A stretch of 64,000 nucleotides of DNA from Dipteris shenzhenensis (lineage: Eukaryota; Polypodiophyta; Polypodiopsida; Gleicheniales), in assembly GCA_047967505.1 (NCBI GenBank), contig CM106539.1. The stretch is one strand, 5' to 3'. Both the position numbers and the translations under genes were made by a program. The notes below the pieces were generated by a model, which saw only the letters and a program-made list of their open reading frames with translations, did not search any database and was not told the DNA's origin. This document shows positions 1 through 10,010 of the stretch, one piece after another. How positions within the stretch are numbered: the stretch's first letter is position 1; each line of letters begins with the position of its first letter.

Positions 1-1
1 C

Positions 2-2956
2 GATGAGTTCATTGGTACCGAGAAAGAAAAATATTTCACAAGTGATGCCTTATCCGGGGTGGATGAGTTCATGCACATTGAGAACTTGGGCAAAGATGTG
101 AAACGTGTTATATCTTCAAGCATGGATGGCTTCATGGATACTGATAAAGTTCTTGGAGTCAAAGCAGGTAACTATGGAATTATGGAAATCATGCACGATA
201 GTATAATGAGTGATGTTCTCTCTGGAGTAGAGGAGTTTCAAGACTATGGAGTTATGAAATCCATAGAAAGTGCATCAATGAGCGATGTTCTCTCAGGAAT
301 AGATGAGTTTGAAGATCATTCTGGACACTCTATCACCACTGACTATGGAGTTATGAAATCCATAGAAAGTGCATCAATGAGTGATGTTCTCTCAAGAATA
401 GATGAGTTTGAACATCATTCGGGACACTCTAATGCCATTGTGACAAGTGGTTCTACGATTGTATCAAAAGTAGGGATGAGATCAACAAAGGACTATTCGG
501 TGTTTGACTTTGATTGTGAACTTGTAAATGTTACAAATGGTTTGACGAATGTATCAAAAGCAAGGATGACATCAACAAAGGAATATTCAGTATTTGACTG
601 TCAGAGTGATAAGATCAAGGATGCAACATCTCATGAAAACAACGTGACAAATAAATCTTACAAGGAGAACTACACAAATCCAAATCAGAATGAACAGAAG
701 GTCCCAAAACGGACATACAGATGCATGAAAAGACAACGAGTGCAGGCAGATCCAGAAAAGCAACCAAAGAGAATAAGAGTAATGAATGAAGATGTTATGC
801 TAAAAGCAATGCGATCTACATGCTGTAAGCATACATGTATGCGATCCATTAACTTACATGACATCAAGGGTTGTAGAGAACATGTCTGGCAAAGGAAAGG
901 AAGCAGAAGAAATGAATACCTACTCACGAGATTGTCTTGCTTTCTTGTAAATGATAAGAGAAGGCGAAGTTCAGGACATCAAATAAGGCCTCTTATAAAT
1001 GGAAAAAGTATATGCAATAATGCATATCGCATTATTACAGGATTATCACATGGCACATATTGGAATTTGGCTAATAAAGCAAAGTATGGAGTTAAATTTA
1101 ACATTCATGGAAACATAGGAAGGCCCAAAACAAGAGCCTCAACGGTTGCGGCAACAGCAATTTTGTTTGACCAAGAAGTATTTAACTCTATTGGAGAAAC
1201 ACAGAGGCAAAGAGGGCATGCACCGGCATCTTTTCATACTTTCTATACTCTTTGGAAAAAAAGCTTTGGACATGTTAAAATCCCAAAGAGGCAAAAAATG
1301 TCAAAGTGCAACGACTGTGATGATCTAAAGCGAGCACTTGAGAGTGCAACATCTCCAGAACAAAAAGAAGCTTACAAAAGAAAGAGAGAATTTCATCATG
1401 GACTTGTTCGACATTCTAGAATAAAATATGCATTTTGGAAGGAGCAAGCTATTTCTCACCCAAATGAGTACATGTGCATTATTGTAGATGGTATGGATCA
1501 AAATACAACAACATTACCTCGATTTGTTAACACTCCACCTAAGCTACAAGGCAAATACTTTTTAAAGACACATCTATGTGGAGTGTTAGTGCACGGATTT
1601 AAGTTTTTTGCAGACATATGGATTGATTCCTTGCATCTACACGATAGCAATCAAGTTGTAACATCCGTTATGAAGGCAATTCACAATGTACATGCAGAAA
1701 AAGGTCGCCTACCAGCAACTTTGAGAATACAAGCAGACAATTGCAGACGAGAGAATAAGAATGTACTCTTCTTTGCATTTTGCTCAATGCTAATCGCTCA
1801 TAGAATCTTCAATGAGATTGAAGTTGGGTTTTTGTTGGTTGGGCACACACATGAGGATATCGATCAGGTATTTAGCACAGTTTCAAGAGAACTAAAACAC
1901 AAGGACATGGAGACAATGGATGACTTGATAAAAAAATGCGGGAGGCAAGTTGGTGGCCGTAAGGAAGGAACAATATGCTCAATGGTTGAGAGGATGTATG
2001 ATTGGAAGAGCTTTATTCTACCTTTCATACAAAAAGGTGGTGATGCCCTGATTGGTCATAGCGCTCCACACTATTTTCGATTTTTCTTAAAGGATGAAAA
2101 ACCAGTGATGCAATGGCAACACTATTCTCTTGATACAAAATGGGAACCTGAAGAACCTTACTCTCTCTTAACTTCAATCCCGAGCAAAGAAATGCATCCA
2201 ACATGGGCTCCTATAAAAGAATTCAGCGAGAAATCCAAAGGTGAAATAGAAGGCTTAAAAGCTTTTATTGCATACAAAGAGGAAATGCTCCGGAGATTTC
2301 CTGATTGGAAGCCCTCTTGGAAGGAACACACTACTGTTGTAATTAGCAAGACCTACCAATTGATAAAGGACCTTGCAAAAATGCGAGAAGATGATATTAA
2401 GGCAGAACGGCCTTTATTTTGGCCAAATGTTGGTAATGACTTGCGTCCAGCATGTGGTCTCTTTGAAAATGAGTTTGAATCGTTGCTCCCACGTCCATAT
2501 TGTGGACCCAAGAAGAGAGAGTTTATGCCACAAATAGACATAGATATCCATTGTTTTGTTGCAGTTCGACCATCGGATGATGAACATGAGAACGTGAAGT
2601 TTTGGGTTGCAAAAGTAGTTGATGTGAGCATGGATGACCGGGGGAGAGCTACAACATTTACAGCGGTATGGTATGAGCCAAGGGGCAGGAAGGAGAACCA
2701 AGATAACAGTACATTGTATAGTAGTTGTTTGAAAAAGGAATGGGTCCCAAACCATGAAGCAATTTCAAGACTTTCCACAGTGACAGTCATAGTATCCTGG
2801 AAATCAAGGTCAAAGAAAACAAAGAAGCACATGGGGTATGATGTAGAAGACAAAATAAAATTACCGCAACCAATTATTACGCACATTACAGAGTTCACAA
2901 AGATGCTCGCCTGGGAGGAAGTAGAAGGAGATAGCGCAAATGAAGAATGCCAATGA
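2..2956 (+). CDS. DUF7869-type transposase-like protein, 5' end outside window
   Basis: The frame is open to the left edge of the window, so the GTG at 59 and the following ATGs are probably internal; about 985 codons are visible. The first 140 codons are acidic repeats built on a D-V-L-S-G-I-D-E-F core. A basic stretch follows (about 200-240, counted from position 59), then a Cys-rich patch (C-C-K-H-T-C) and a C-N-D-C pair. The C-terminal half is an RNase H-like fold of the DUF7869 kind, with candidate acidic catalytic residues in V-D-G-M-D-Q (Asp477), Q-A-D-N-C (Asp560) and G-H-T-H-E-D-I-D (Glu599, Asp600, Asp602). Family knowledge: DUF7869 proteins are abundant mobile-element proteins. Inference: this is the transposase of T1. 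No frameshift or internal stop is visible over 2.9 kb, in contrast to everything around it. The catalytic assignment is mine and untested. Confidence 0.8.
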   Translation, partial: DEFIGTEKEKYFTSDALSGVDEFMHIENLGKDVKRVISSSMDGFMDTDKVLGVKAGNYGIMEIMHDSIMSDVLSGVEEFQDYGVMKSIESASMSDVLSGIDEFEDHSGHSITTDYGVMKSIESASMSDVLSRIDEFEHHSGHSNAIVTSGSTIVSKVGMRSTKDYSVFDFDCELVNVTNGLTNVSKARMTSTKEYSVFDCQSDKIKDATSHENNVTNKSYKENYTNPNQNEQKVPKRTYRCMKRQRVQADPEKQPKRIRVMNEDVMLKAMRSTCCKHTCMRSINLHDIKGCREHVWQRKGSRRNEYLLTRLSCFLVNDKRRRSSGHQIRPLINGKSICNNAYRIITGLSHGTYWNLANKAKYGVKFNIHGNIGRPKTRASTVAATAILFDQEVFNSIGETQRQRGHAPASFHTFYTLWKKSFGHVKIPKRQKMSKCNDCDDLKRALESATSPEQKEAYKRKREFHHGLVRHSRIKYAFWKEQAISHPNEYMCIIVDGMDQNTTTLPRFVNTPPKLQGKYFLKTHLCGVLVHGFKFFADIWIDSLHLHDSNQVVTSVMKAIHNVHAEKGRLPATLRIQADNCRRENKNVLFFAFCSMLIAHRIFNEIEVGFLLVGHTHEDIDQVFSTVSRELKHKDMETMDDLIKKCGRQVGGRKEGTICSMVERMYDWKSFILPFIQKGGDALIGHSAPHYFRFFLKDEKPVMQWQHYSLDTKWEPEEPYSLLTSIPSKEMHPTWAPIKEFSEKSKGEIEGLKAFIAYKEEMLRRFPDWKPSWKEHTTVVISKTYQLIKDLAKMREDDIKAERPLFWPNVGNDLRPACGLFENEFESLLPRPYCGPKKREFMPQIDIDIHCFVAVRPSDDEHENVKFWVAKVVDVSMDDRGRATTFTAVWYEPRGRKENQDNSTLYSSCLKKEWVPNHEAISRLSTVTVIVSWKSRSKKTKKHMGYDVEDKIKLPQPIITHITEFTKMLAWEEVEGDSANEECQ
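242..439 (+). repeat. 99-bp coding tandem repeat in the T1 transposase
   Basis: Two nearly identical 33-codon units (242-340 and 341-439) each start D-Y-G-V-M-K-S-I and contain S-D-V-L-S-G/R-I-D-E-F. A diverged unit precedes them at about 173-241, and a further S-D-A-L-S-G-V-D-E-F occurs at 44-73. The period is a multiple of three, so repeat number can change without breaking the frame. Confidence 0.85.
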
Positions 2957-3049
2957 TAACACCATTCAAATATCGAGAAAGAGTGAAGGTGGTGGTGGTT
3001 GTCAGATGAGAGTGAATGAAGATGGCACCCAAGCGACAAGTGACGACAG

Positions 3050-3150
3050 AAAGGACATTCTGAACAAGCAAATGTTTGGATCGCTCATTTCTGTGATCAT
3101 GATAGAAAAGGACATTCAAACAAGCAAATGTTTGGATCGCCCATTTGTAC
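3050..3150. repeat. 57-bp direct repeat downstream of the T1 gene
   Basis: A unit starting AAAGGACATTC recurs with period 57 (3050 and 3107), carrying CAAGCAAATGTTTGGATCGC in each copy. The rest of 2957-3704 is AT-rich noncoding DNA in which I see nothing else. Confidence 0.7.
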
Positions 3151-3704
3151 TAAACTCATTGTAAAGGAAAAATTAAATTATTGAAAAGGCCACAGGAGAT
3201 CCTTTGTACAAAGACTCATCCAGAGCAATATTTGTTGTAAAACTTATGACATGATAATGTAAAATTGCAAGCATAGCTATTGCTATTTTTTGGAGTACAA
3301 AAGAGGCTTCCATCATGTCTCATGTGTATATAAACCTTTTAATTTCTTGAATATTCAAGAGTGTTATAGTTTTCTGCATTGAAAGTAAAAAGAGTCTTAC
3401 AGGTCTCTTATGTATACATTTTTAAAATGTTGTGAATCCTCAATAGCATGGTTTTTCATGGATTTAAACTAATAACTCAGATTTTTTATTTTAAGAATAT
3501 GATTCTTATAAACAAGAAATAGAAATTTAGGATTTAATAGTAGTTTTTGCATTATTTGTACAACATTGTAGAGAGATATTTTGAAATGTCTTATGTGAAA
3601 ATGATAGTGCCAGAAAGTAAACTTTTGATTCTCGAATGACAGTTTCATAAAGTAAACTTTTCAGTTGGGAAGAATTTTAAGGAATAGTCCAAAAGTAGAC
3701 ATAT

Positions 3705-3731
3705 GAGTCCAAAATTAATGAAATAAGTGTT
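3705..3731. repeat. Right terminal inverted repeat of T1
   Basis: Read inward on the minus strand this end begins AACAC and contains AATTTTGGACT, as in both ends of T2, with about 20 of 27 positions conserved. A second GTCCAAAA lies just inside (about 3688-3695), like the subterminal GTCC/GGAC motifs of T2. Confidence 0.65.
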
Positions 3732-3746
3732 GAAAGTGGAAAGTTA

Positions 3747-4560
3747 GACAGCTCTAACTATCCACTCTGGAAGTTCAAGATAAAGACCATCCTAAGTGCA
3801 TACGAGCTTTGGGACACTACTACTGGGGTGGACATGAGGCTGATTGCAAGATCGGATCCAGCCAATGCAGGACAAGAGATAGTACCAATTGCGGATGAGA
3901 TTCTCGCGTGGACAAGAAGAAATGCAGATGCGTTGTAACATGTCACCACAGCGGAGGAGGCATGGACAGTCTTGAAAAATCAGTACGAGACCAGGAATCA
4001 GATGCGGATTCAGAATCTGGAGACTCAACTCGCGAATGAGAAGTTGTATAAGTCTGAAGTGGCAGAGAAGTTCATCACCAGGGTGAAGAATCTGCGTGAT
4101 CAGATGACTACGATTGGCATCACCATCACAGCGAGAATCTAGCACGAAGGTGCATACGGATTCTCCCACCAAAGTACGACGGTCTTGTTATGGTGCTGAA
4201 TATGCAAAATAGAAATCCGCCCCTCAACTTTGAGGATTTCAGCGTGATGCTTCTGGAGGAGGAGATGCATCAAAAGATGAGGATTTGAGAAAATTTGGCT
4301 TTTTGGACCGGATCAAAGAAAGATAAGGGTAAGGACTCTAGTAACCCATCTTCTTCTGATGATAAAAAGAGAAAGAAGAAGATCAAGTGCCTCTATTGCA
4401 ACAAGGCACGGCATAAGTAGAATGAGTGCCGAAAGAAGATTGCAGATGAGAAGAACGGAGTAAAGAAAGAGTCTAGCAATAGAGCGCAAGTAGTACCAAT
4501 AGAGCTGTTCGTCGCAATTGAGGAGATTTGCATGGAGGAAGTTCATGTACCTGTGGATGA
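3747..4560 (+). pseudogene. Copia A gag (UBN2-like domain and CCHC knuckle), broken
   Basis: The N-terminal part reads L-D-S-S-N-Y-P-L-W-K-F-K-I-K, the standard start of plant Copia gag, followed by a T-A-E-E-A-W stretch of the UBN2 kind. Near 4390-4430 comes a zinc knuckle C-x2-C-x4-H-x4-C with a TAG inside it. Other in-frame stops lie near 3937 (TAA), 4140 (TAG) and 4287 (TGA, where CGA is likely). Gag would package the element RNA into virus-like particles; this copy cannot make full-length product. Confidence 0.8.
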
Positions 4561-5714
4561 ACCTTGGATCATTGACAGTGGTGCATCGCGCCACATGACT
4601 AGTCGGAAGGATTGGTATACCTCTCTATAGCGGATAGGGAATGACATCCTAGTAGCACTCGGCAATGATGCAAAATGTCCAGCAAAAGGAAAAGGTACGA
4701 TTGCTCTCAAGTCAGATGGAGTTGTTAAACAGTTGTCTGATGTTCTTTATGTGCCAGGTATCAAGAGGAACTGTTGTCCGTTTCTGCGATCACAGATCGG
4801 GACCTCAAAGTTCAATTCGATAAGAATGGTGCACAGATCCTGGATCTTCAAGGAAAGGTCATTGGTAAAGGTACACGGTGCAACAACATTTATGAACTCT
4901 CAACTTTCAGTGCTGGAGCAGATGTGAAGAACACTAAGCTGTGGCATGAGAGGTTTGGCCATCTAAACCTTATTTCTTTGAAGGAAATGCATAAAAGTGG
5001 AATGATTGCAGACCTACCAGAAATTTTAGATCTGCCCGATGTATGTGAAGCTTGTATCATGGGCAAGCAGCATCGGCATCCCTTTCCTAAAGAGACCAGC
5101 AGGGCAAAGGCTCCTCTACAGCTCGTTCACACGGACCTCTGCAGAAAGATGGAGATGGAAGCTTTGGGTGGTTCCTACTACTTCATGACACTGATCGACG
5201 ACTACAGTAGAAGGATATGGATATACTTCCTGAAGACTAAAGACGAGGCTTTCAGTAGGTTCAAGGAATGGCATGTAATGGTCGAGAAAGAAATGGGGAA
5301 GAAGGTGAAGAAATTGAGATCAGACAGAGGTGGAGAGTTCACATCAACTAAATTCAAAAGTTACTGCAAAAGTCATGGAATCAAGAGGTAGAAACCCCCG
5401 CCACATACATCACAGCAAAATGGAGTAGAAGAATGCAAGATGCACGTCATTTGCAAAATGGGCCAGAGTATGATGAAAGGGAAGGGATTACTCCCCTGCA
5501 AGCCTTTTCTGGTAAGAAACCTTTAGCTGCACAATTCGGAGTTTTTGGATGTGACTGTTTTGTGCATGTCCCTGATGCTACCAGGACCAAATGGGAACCG
5601 AAGCGCCGGAAGTGTATTTTCTTGGGCTATAGTGAAGAGGCGAAGGGTTACCATCTCTATAACCCTATTACCAAGAAGGTAATTGTACATCGCGATGTGG
5701 TCTTCTCAGAATAG
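4561..5714 (+). pseudogene. Copia A protease and integrase, broken
   Basis: The protease active site I-D-S-G-A-S is at about 4571-4588. The integrase follows from about 4774: an H-E-R-F-G-H / C-E-A-C zinc-binding N-terminus, then the catalytic core with H-T-D-L (about 5130), L-I-D-D-Y-S-R (about 5190) and the D-R-G-G-E-F stretch carrying the last acidic residue (about 5327). A TAG near 5389 ends the long frame. The region after the core is shortened and frame-shifted before resuming at 5433 with L-G-Y-S-E-E-A-K-G-Y and ending at TAG 5712. Confidence 0.85.
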
Positions 5715-7040
5715 CCGCATTAAATGGAGGAGGATGCTTCCTTCCCAAACAACCAGGACCAGGATATCCATCCAGTACCGCCACCAATAACAGACCGAAC
5801 TCCCCCAATGGTGCTTGGGAGGATTCAAGAGAAAGAAGATGAAGAAGAGCCTGCAGAACCACAATGGCAACGACCATTCCCGAAGTGGGTAAAGTAGCCT
5901 TTGGATGGTAGAGAACCTCCAGCCATTGAGGAGGAACCATCCGAACACCATCGTTCCAAGAGATTAGAGGAGCAAAGAAGGGCATAGGAACACTCGGTCA
6001 ACTATGCTTTGATGACAGAAGTGATCCGTGCTGATGAACCCAAGTGTCTTGAAGAGGCATAGGGCGATGATAGGTGGATGGAGGCTATGCAGTCGGAGTA
6101 TGGCTCCATAATGAAGAACAACACTTGGGACCTTGTGGATCAACCACCAAAACACAAGGTAATTGGAACCAAGTGGGTGTACAAGACCAAGTATAAGTCA
6201 TACGGCATGTTGGATAAGTACAAGGCTCAGCTCATGGCAAAAGGATTTGCACAGGTACATGGTTTTGATTATCAAGATACTTTTTCTCCCACAGTTCAAC
6301 TAACCACAATTCGCAGTGTTTTGGCTTTAGCTGCCTAGGAAAGTTGGCCCGTGTTTCAGATGGATGTGAGATCCACCTTTTTGAATGGAGATCTCAAGGA
6401 GGAGGTATACGCGGAACAACCACCAGGTTTTGAGATCCCCAGTTCAGAAGGTAAAGTCTGCAAACTAAAGAAGGCACTTTACAGGCTGAAACAGGCCCCA
6501 CGAGCATGGTACCAGTGAATTGATGCCTACTTTTTGAAAAATGGGTTCAGGAGGAGCCCATCTGATGCAAATTTATATAACTTCAGAGAAGGAGGCAGGT
6601 GTATGATCGTGGTCCTTTATGTGGACGACCTTGTCATAACAGGGAACCATGAAGAGAAGATATCACAGACGAAGCATTTACTAGGAAGAGAGTTTGAAAT
6701 GATAGACCTTGGACTGATGCATTTCTGTTTGGGGATTGAAGTTTGGTAGGAGCTGAAACAGATCTTCATTTCATAGCTAAAGTATGCTGGAGAGATACTG
6801 AAGGCATTTGGCATGGCTGAGTGCAAGATAGTTGGTACCCCTATGGAGGTTGACACGAAGCTCTCAAACGAGGATTCATCACCACGAAGTACAGAATACT
6901 TGTGGGCAGCTTGATTTACCTATGCAACACACGGTCGGACATCAATTTTGCGACTGGTGTACTAAGCAGGTTTTCTAATAAGCCCCGGGAGAACCATTGG
7001 AGGGTAGGGATGCAGGTGCTGAAATACATCAAAGGCACAC
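5715..7040 (+). pseudogene. Copia A reverse transcriptase, broken and cut by T2
   Basis: Plant Copia RT is recognisable from about 6078 (W-D-L-V-D-Q-P, G-T-K-W-V-Y-K), through Q-M-D-V (motif A, about 6358) and Y-V-D-D-L-V-I-T-G (motif C, about 6618). In-frame stops occur near 5896, 5985, 6060, 6336, 6517, 6747 and 6773. All but the TGA at 6517 are TAG in positions where glutamine fits the family. The frame ends at 7040 inside the RT/RNase H connection, at the T2 insertion. 5715-6077 is the poorly conserved linker. Confidence 0.85.
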
Positions 7041-7067
7041 AACACACTATTCAAAATTTTTGGACTT
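7041..7067. repeat. T2 left terminal inverted repeat
   Basis: Begins AACACACTATTC and ends TTGGACTT. It pairs with 25788-25814 at 25 of 27 positions (mismatches at 8 and 17). Confidence 0.85.
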
Positions 7068-7390
7068 TCTCTCCTGGTTTGGATTTTTTTCAGGAGCATA
7101 TCTTCTCCACACAACTTCACTTAGTGAGCTCAAAAATTGGGTTTTTTAGAGCACTAAATGTGTCACTTATATACAAATATGGCCTTACCAAGCTAAAAAG
7201 TCAAGTGGTGACCTCCAATTTAAAAAAAAAAGGCTCAGTGAAGCTATAATTCCCAAACTCATGCATGGTGCCCCCATCCAATAACTATAATAATAATAAT
7301 AGTAGTCTCCTAACTTTAGTTCAATTTTAACACTACGAAGTGAAAATATGACACCATATGAAAAGAGTTTATTGAATTCAACATATAAGT

Positions 7391-7524
7391 GGTGTATAGA
7401 TACACCATGTTTTTGAAAAAAAAGAGTTTGTTGAATTCAATATATAAGTGGTGTATAGATACACCCTTTTTTTGAAAAACAAACCATACAATAAATTATC
7501 TTATTGGTGGTGTATAGATACACC
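7391..7524. repeat. T2 left subterminal palindromes, three copies
   Basis: GGTGTATAGATACACC occurs exactly at 7391-7406, 7450-7465 and 7509-7524, evenly spaced by 59 bp and each followed by an A/T-rich spacer. The half-sites GGTGTAT and ATACACC are inverted. Equivalent palindromes occur near the other end of T2. Likely transposase-binding sites. The stretch 7068-7390 holds an (ATA)n-type microsatellite near 7286-7306 and nothing else I recognise. Confidence 0.8.
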
Positions 7525-7557
7525 AATTGTATGGAAAAAAGCATACAAAACATTATC

Positions 7558-9300
7558 TTATGCATTTGAATCTCGTTCAGAGTCATCAGATTCATGTACT
7601 ATATTTGTGCTTGATGAGTCAAGTCTTGCCAAATGATGTTTAATATGGACACGACTTGGATTAGGGATTGTGATACATTTTTCAACATTGTATCCATGCT
7701 TCTTTTTAAAACTTTGTGTCCTCGATTTCCAGCAATGAATAATGCTACTGATTTCCACCTCTGTTAATCCCTCATTATTTGGAACCCATTCACGTTTCTT
7801 TTGCAAGCATCCCTCATAGAGTTGTTTTATTGTATATCTTCTTGGGATATTTTTCAATGCCTTTGGTTCATACCATAAAGCTGTAAATGTTATAGGAGTT
7901 CCCTTATCATCCCTTTCTATCTTAGCAACCTTTGCAACCCGAATTGGGCCACCTTGGTCATCCAACTCTGAACCTGGATCAGATGCCCAAACTGCAACAA
8001 TCGTCAATCTCATTAGATGGTATAAACTCTGGTAAGGGTTTGTCTCCCTTCCTGCCACAATATTTTCGAGGTAAAAGGCATTCCTCTGCTTCCTCCATAT
8101 CTACTAACATATTTATATCCAAAGGAAAACTTGGTGACCTAGCTTGTTCCGACCAAAAGGATTCATAGTATTCAATGCTCATTAAGTTTTCTTGTCTTTC
8201 TAAAGATTGGATAAGTGCTTCAGTTGATTTAATTGTCTCCAAATTCTTAGTCGATTGCTTAGGATATTTTTGCATCATACTTTGAAGATGTTTAATGAAG
8301 GCTTTCAAGCCTTTCATTTCATCTATGTCAACTGATTTGTAACAAATCTAGTTTCCTCCAATGGAATTATTCGTTGTAATAAAGCATATGACTCACTCCA
8401 TAAATGATCTCCATCTACTGAGTAGTGCTTCCATTGCATCACTAGAATATTGTTATGCATGTGAAACCGAAAGTAGTGTGGATTTGTGTGTCCTATTAGG
8501 GCATCATCTCCTGTTTGTAAATGTGGCTCTATGAATGCTCTCCAATCTACCATCCTCTCTAAGATAGCCACTTTTGATTATTCCTTGCAAGAACCTCCAA
8601 ATTTTTTCCCAATTTGAAATAGCATATCTCCATTGTCAAAACATCCATTGCCTTCAACTCACTAGAGATAACACTGAAGATTTGATCTATGTCTTCATGT
8701 GTACGGTCGACAAGAAGAAAGGCAACTTCCACTTCTTCAAATATTTTCAAACCAACCAGTGTAGAGCATAAAGCAAATATATATCTATTCTTGTTCACTC
8801 TCGAACAATTATCAGCTTGTATTCGCAATGTGTTAGGTAAACATCCATGAGCATTTCTGACCTTTCTTATTGCTTTCATGATTGATGTAACAACTTGGTT
8901 ACTATCATGGTCATGCAAGCTATCAATCCATACATCACAAAAGATTCGGTATCCATGTACTAATACTCCACACAAGTGTGTTTTTAGTCTATGTTTTCCC
9001 TCCAATGCCGGTGGGATACATCTATATCATGGCAAAGTGGTTGTATTCTGGTCCATGCCATCAATGGTGATGCACATGGACTTATAGACATGTGAAATAG
9101 CTTCCTCTCTCCAAGAAGCATACAACTTTCGAGCATCTTGCACATGACGCAAATGGATTGATCGCCATTTAATATATCTTCCTCACTACTGCTCACATTT
9201 ACTATGTTCAATGGCATTTTTTAATTCATCACATGTCTTACATTTTGACATCCTTTGCTTTGATGGTGTTTTGACATGGCAAAAATCTCTACGCCAAATT
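7558..9300 (-). pseudogene. T2 DUF7869-type transposase, catalytic half, broken
   Basis: Collinear with residues of the T1 protein: I-D-G-M-D-Q-N-T-T near 9050, T-H-L-C-G-V-L-V-H-G and I-Q-A-D-N-C near 8830-8980, and T-H-E-D-I-D-Q near 8690. The C-terminal tail with H-C-W-K-S-R ends at the stop at 7558. The frame is broken into at least five pieces by shifts near 9010, 8560, 8320 and 8000. G-H in the T1 motif G-H-T-H-E-D-I-D has become D-R here. The gene runs toward the near terminus, as in T1. It cannot give a full-length transposase, so T2 would now need one supplied in trans, for example by T1. Confidence 0.85.
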
Positions 9301-10010
9301 TTGTACAAGGTTGATCATGAAATCATGCTCTCGTCTCTATCTTGTAAAGTTTTATTGATAGTTTCTAGGATGACCTTCTTTGTCATTCCCAAAGGAAGAT
9401 GTTGTTGGCATCTCGACACGTCCATCTAGCATTGTTTGTTGAAGATGAGGCTACGGTAATGCATGGTCTTCGAGAACTTGCTTTAATCTTGCGGTTGCAT
9501 TTATAGTGCTTCCATGGCATTTAAGCTTGTAGGTATTTCCATGAATTGTAAGAACCACTTTTTCCTTCCTTAACTAAAGCTGACAAACAAATAACCTACA
9601 TTGTTGAAATAGACTCACCTCTTGAAGAGCTTCCTTTCAAGAAACCAAAGAGGGAAAAGGGTAGAGAGGGAGTACAAGAGCTAGGAGAATGGTGAGGAGT
9701 GGAGAATAGAGTGGGAGGTTGTCAGAAATAGGTGGGAGGTCATCAAAAATAGGTGGGAGGAGAGATTGCCTTGGTTACTTGAAAGATTAGAGAGATTGCT
9801 AAAGAAAGCATCCTGCGATGCGAGTTTCGGGTTTTAACCCATAGCGTCGCTATATAGTGATGCTTTTCCATCACTATATAGTGACGTTTTTAATTAAAAA
9901 CGTCGCTATATTGCGATGCTTTAAGTCACTTTTTGTTCTAACATGAAGGGAAGCTCATAGATGCTACTTTATAACTGTTAATATCTCTTCTTGCAACTTA
10001 TGTTGTGATT
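9301..10010 (-). other. Decayed middle of the T2 transposase with inserted palindromic sequence
   Basis: The T1 region between the basic N-terminal part and the CxxC pair should lie here, but I can follow only traces. About 9560-9960 looks like inserted noncoding DNA: a purine-rich strip, two near-identical AATAGGTGGGAGG units (9728-9760), and the palindromes at 9844-9918. Confidence 0.5.
9844..9918. repeat. Cluster of four alternating inverted 18-bp repeats
   Basis: Four variants of CGTCGCTATATAGTGATG alternate in orientation: 9845-9862 forward, 9869-9886 inverted, 9901-9918 forward. A perfect 20-bp palindrome centred on TTAATTAA at 9884-9903 joins the second and third arms. It may be the fused ends of a small foldback or MITE element. 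Confidence 0.7.

Larger units (their letters stand above)
1..3731 (+). mobile_element. T1: right portion of a DUF7869-family DNA transposon
   Basis: Seen: a long transposase-like frame followed by about 775 bp of noncoding DNA and, at 3705-3731, a terminus matching that of T2 (7041-25814) at about 20 of 27 positions. Immediately beyond it (3732 onward) Copia gag coding starts, so T1 is inserted in Copia A. T1 is T2 in mirror orientation: the transposase gene points toward the nearer terminus in both. The left end lies outside the window, so the target duplication cannot be checked (the right flank begins GAAA). The open frame makes T1 the younger or better preserved of the two copies. Confidence 0.75.
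3732..7040 (+). mobile_element. Copia A, left part (gag to RT), split by T1 and T2
   Basis: Ty1/Copia internal region in the order gag, zinc knuckle, protease, integrase, reverse transcriptase, all plus strand and all broken. The 5' LTR is not in the window; T1 occupies the place where it should join gag. The coding region breaks off at 7040 after K-Y-I-K-G-T and resumes at 25815 with the matching L-D-Y-G, so the two parts are one element split by T2. About 15 premature stops are present, most of them TAG. Confidence 0.85.
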
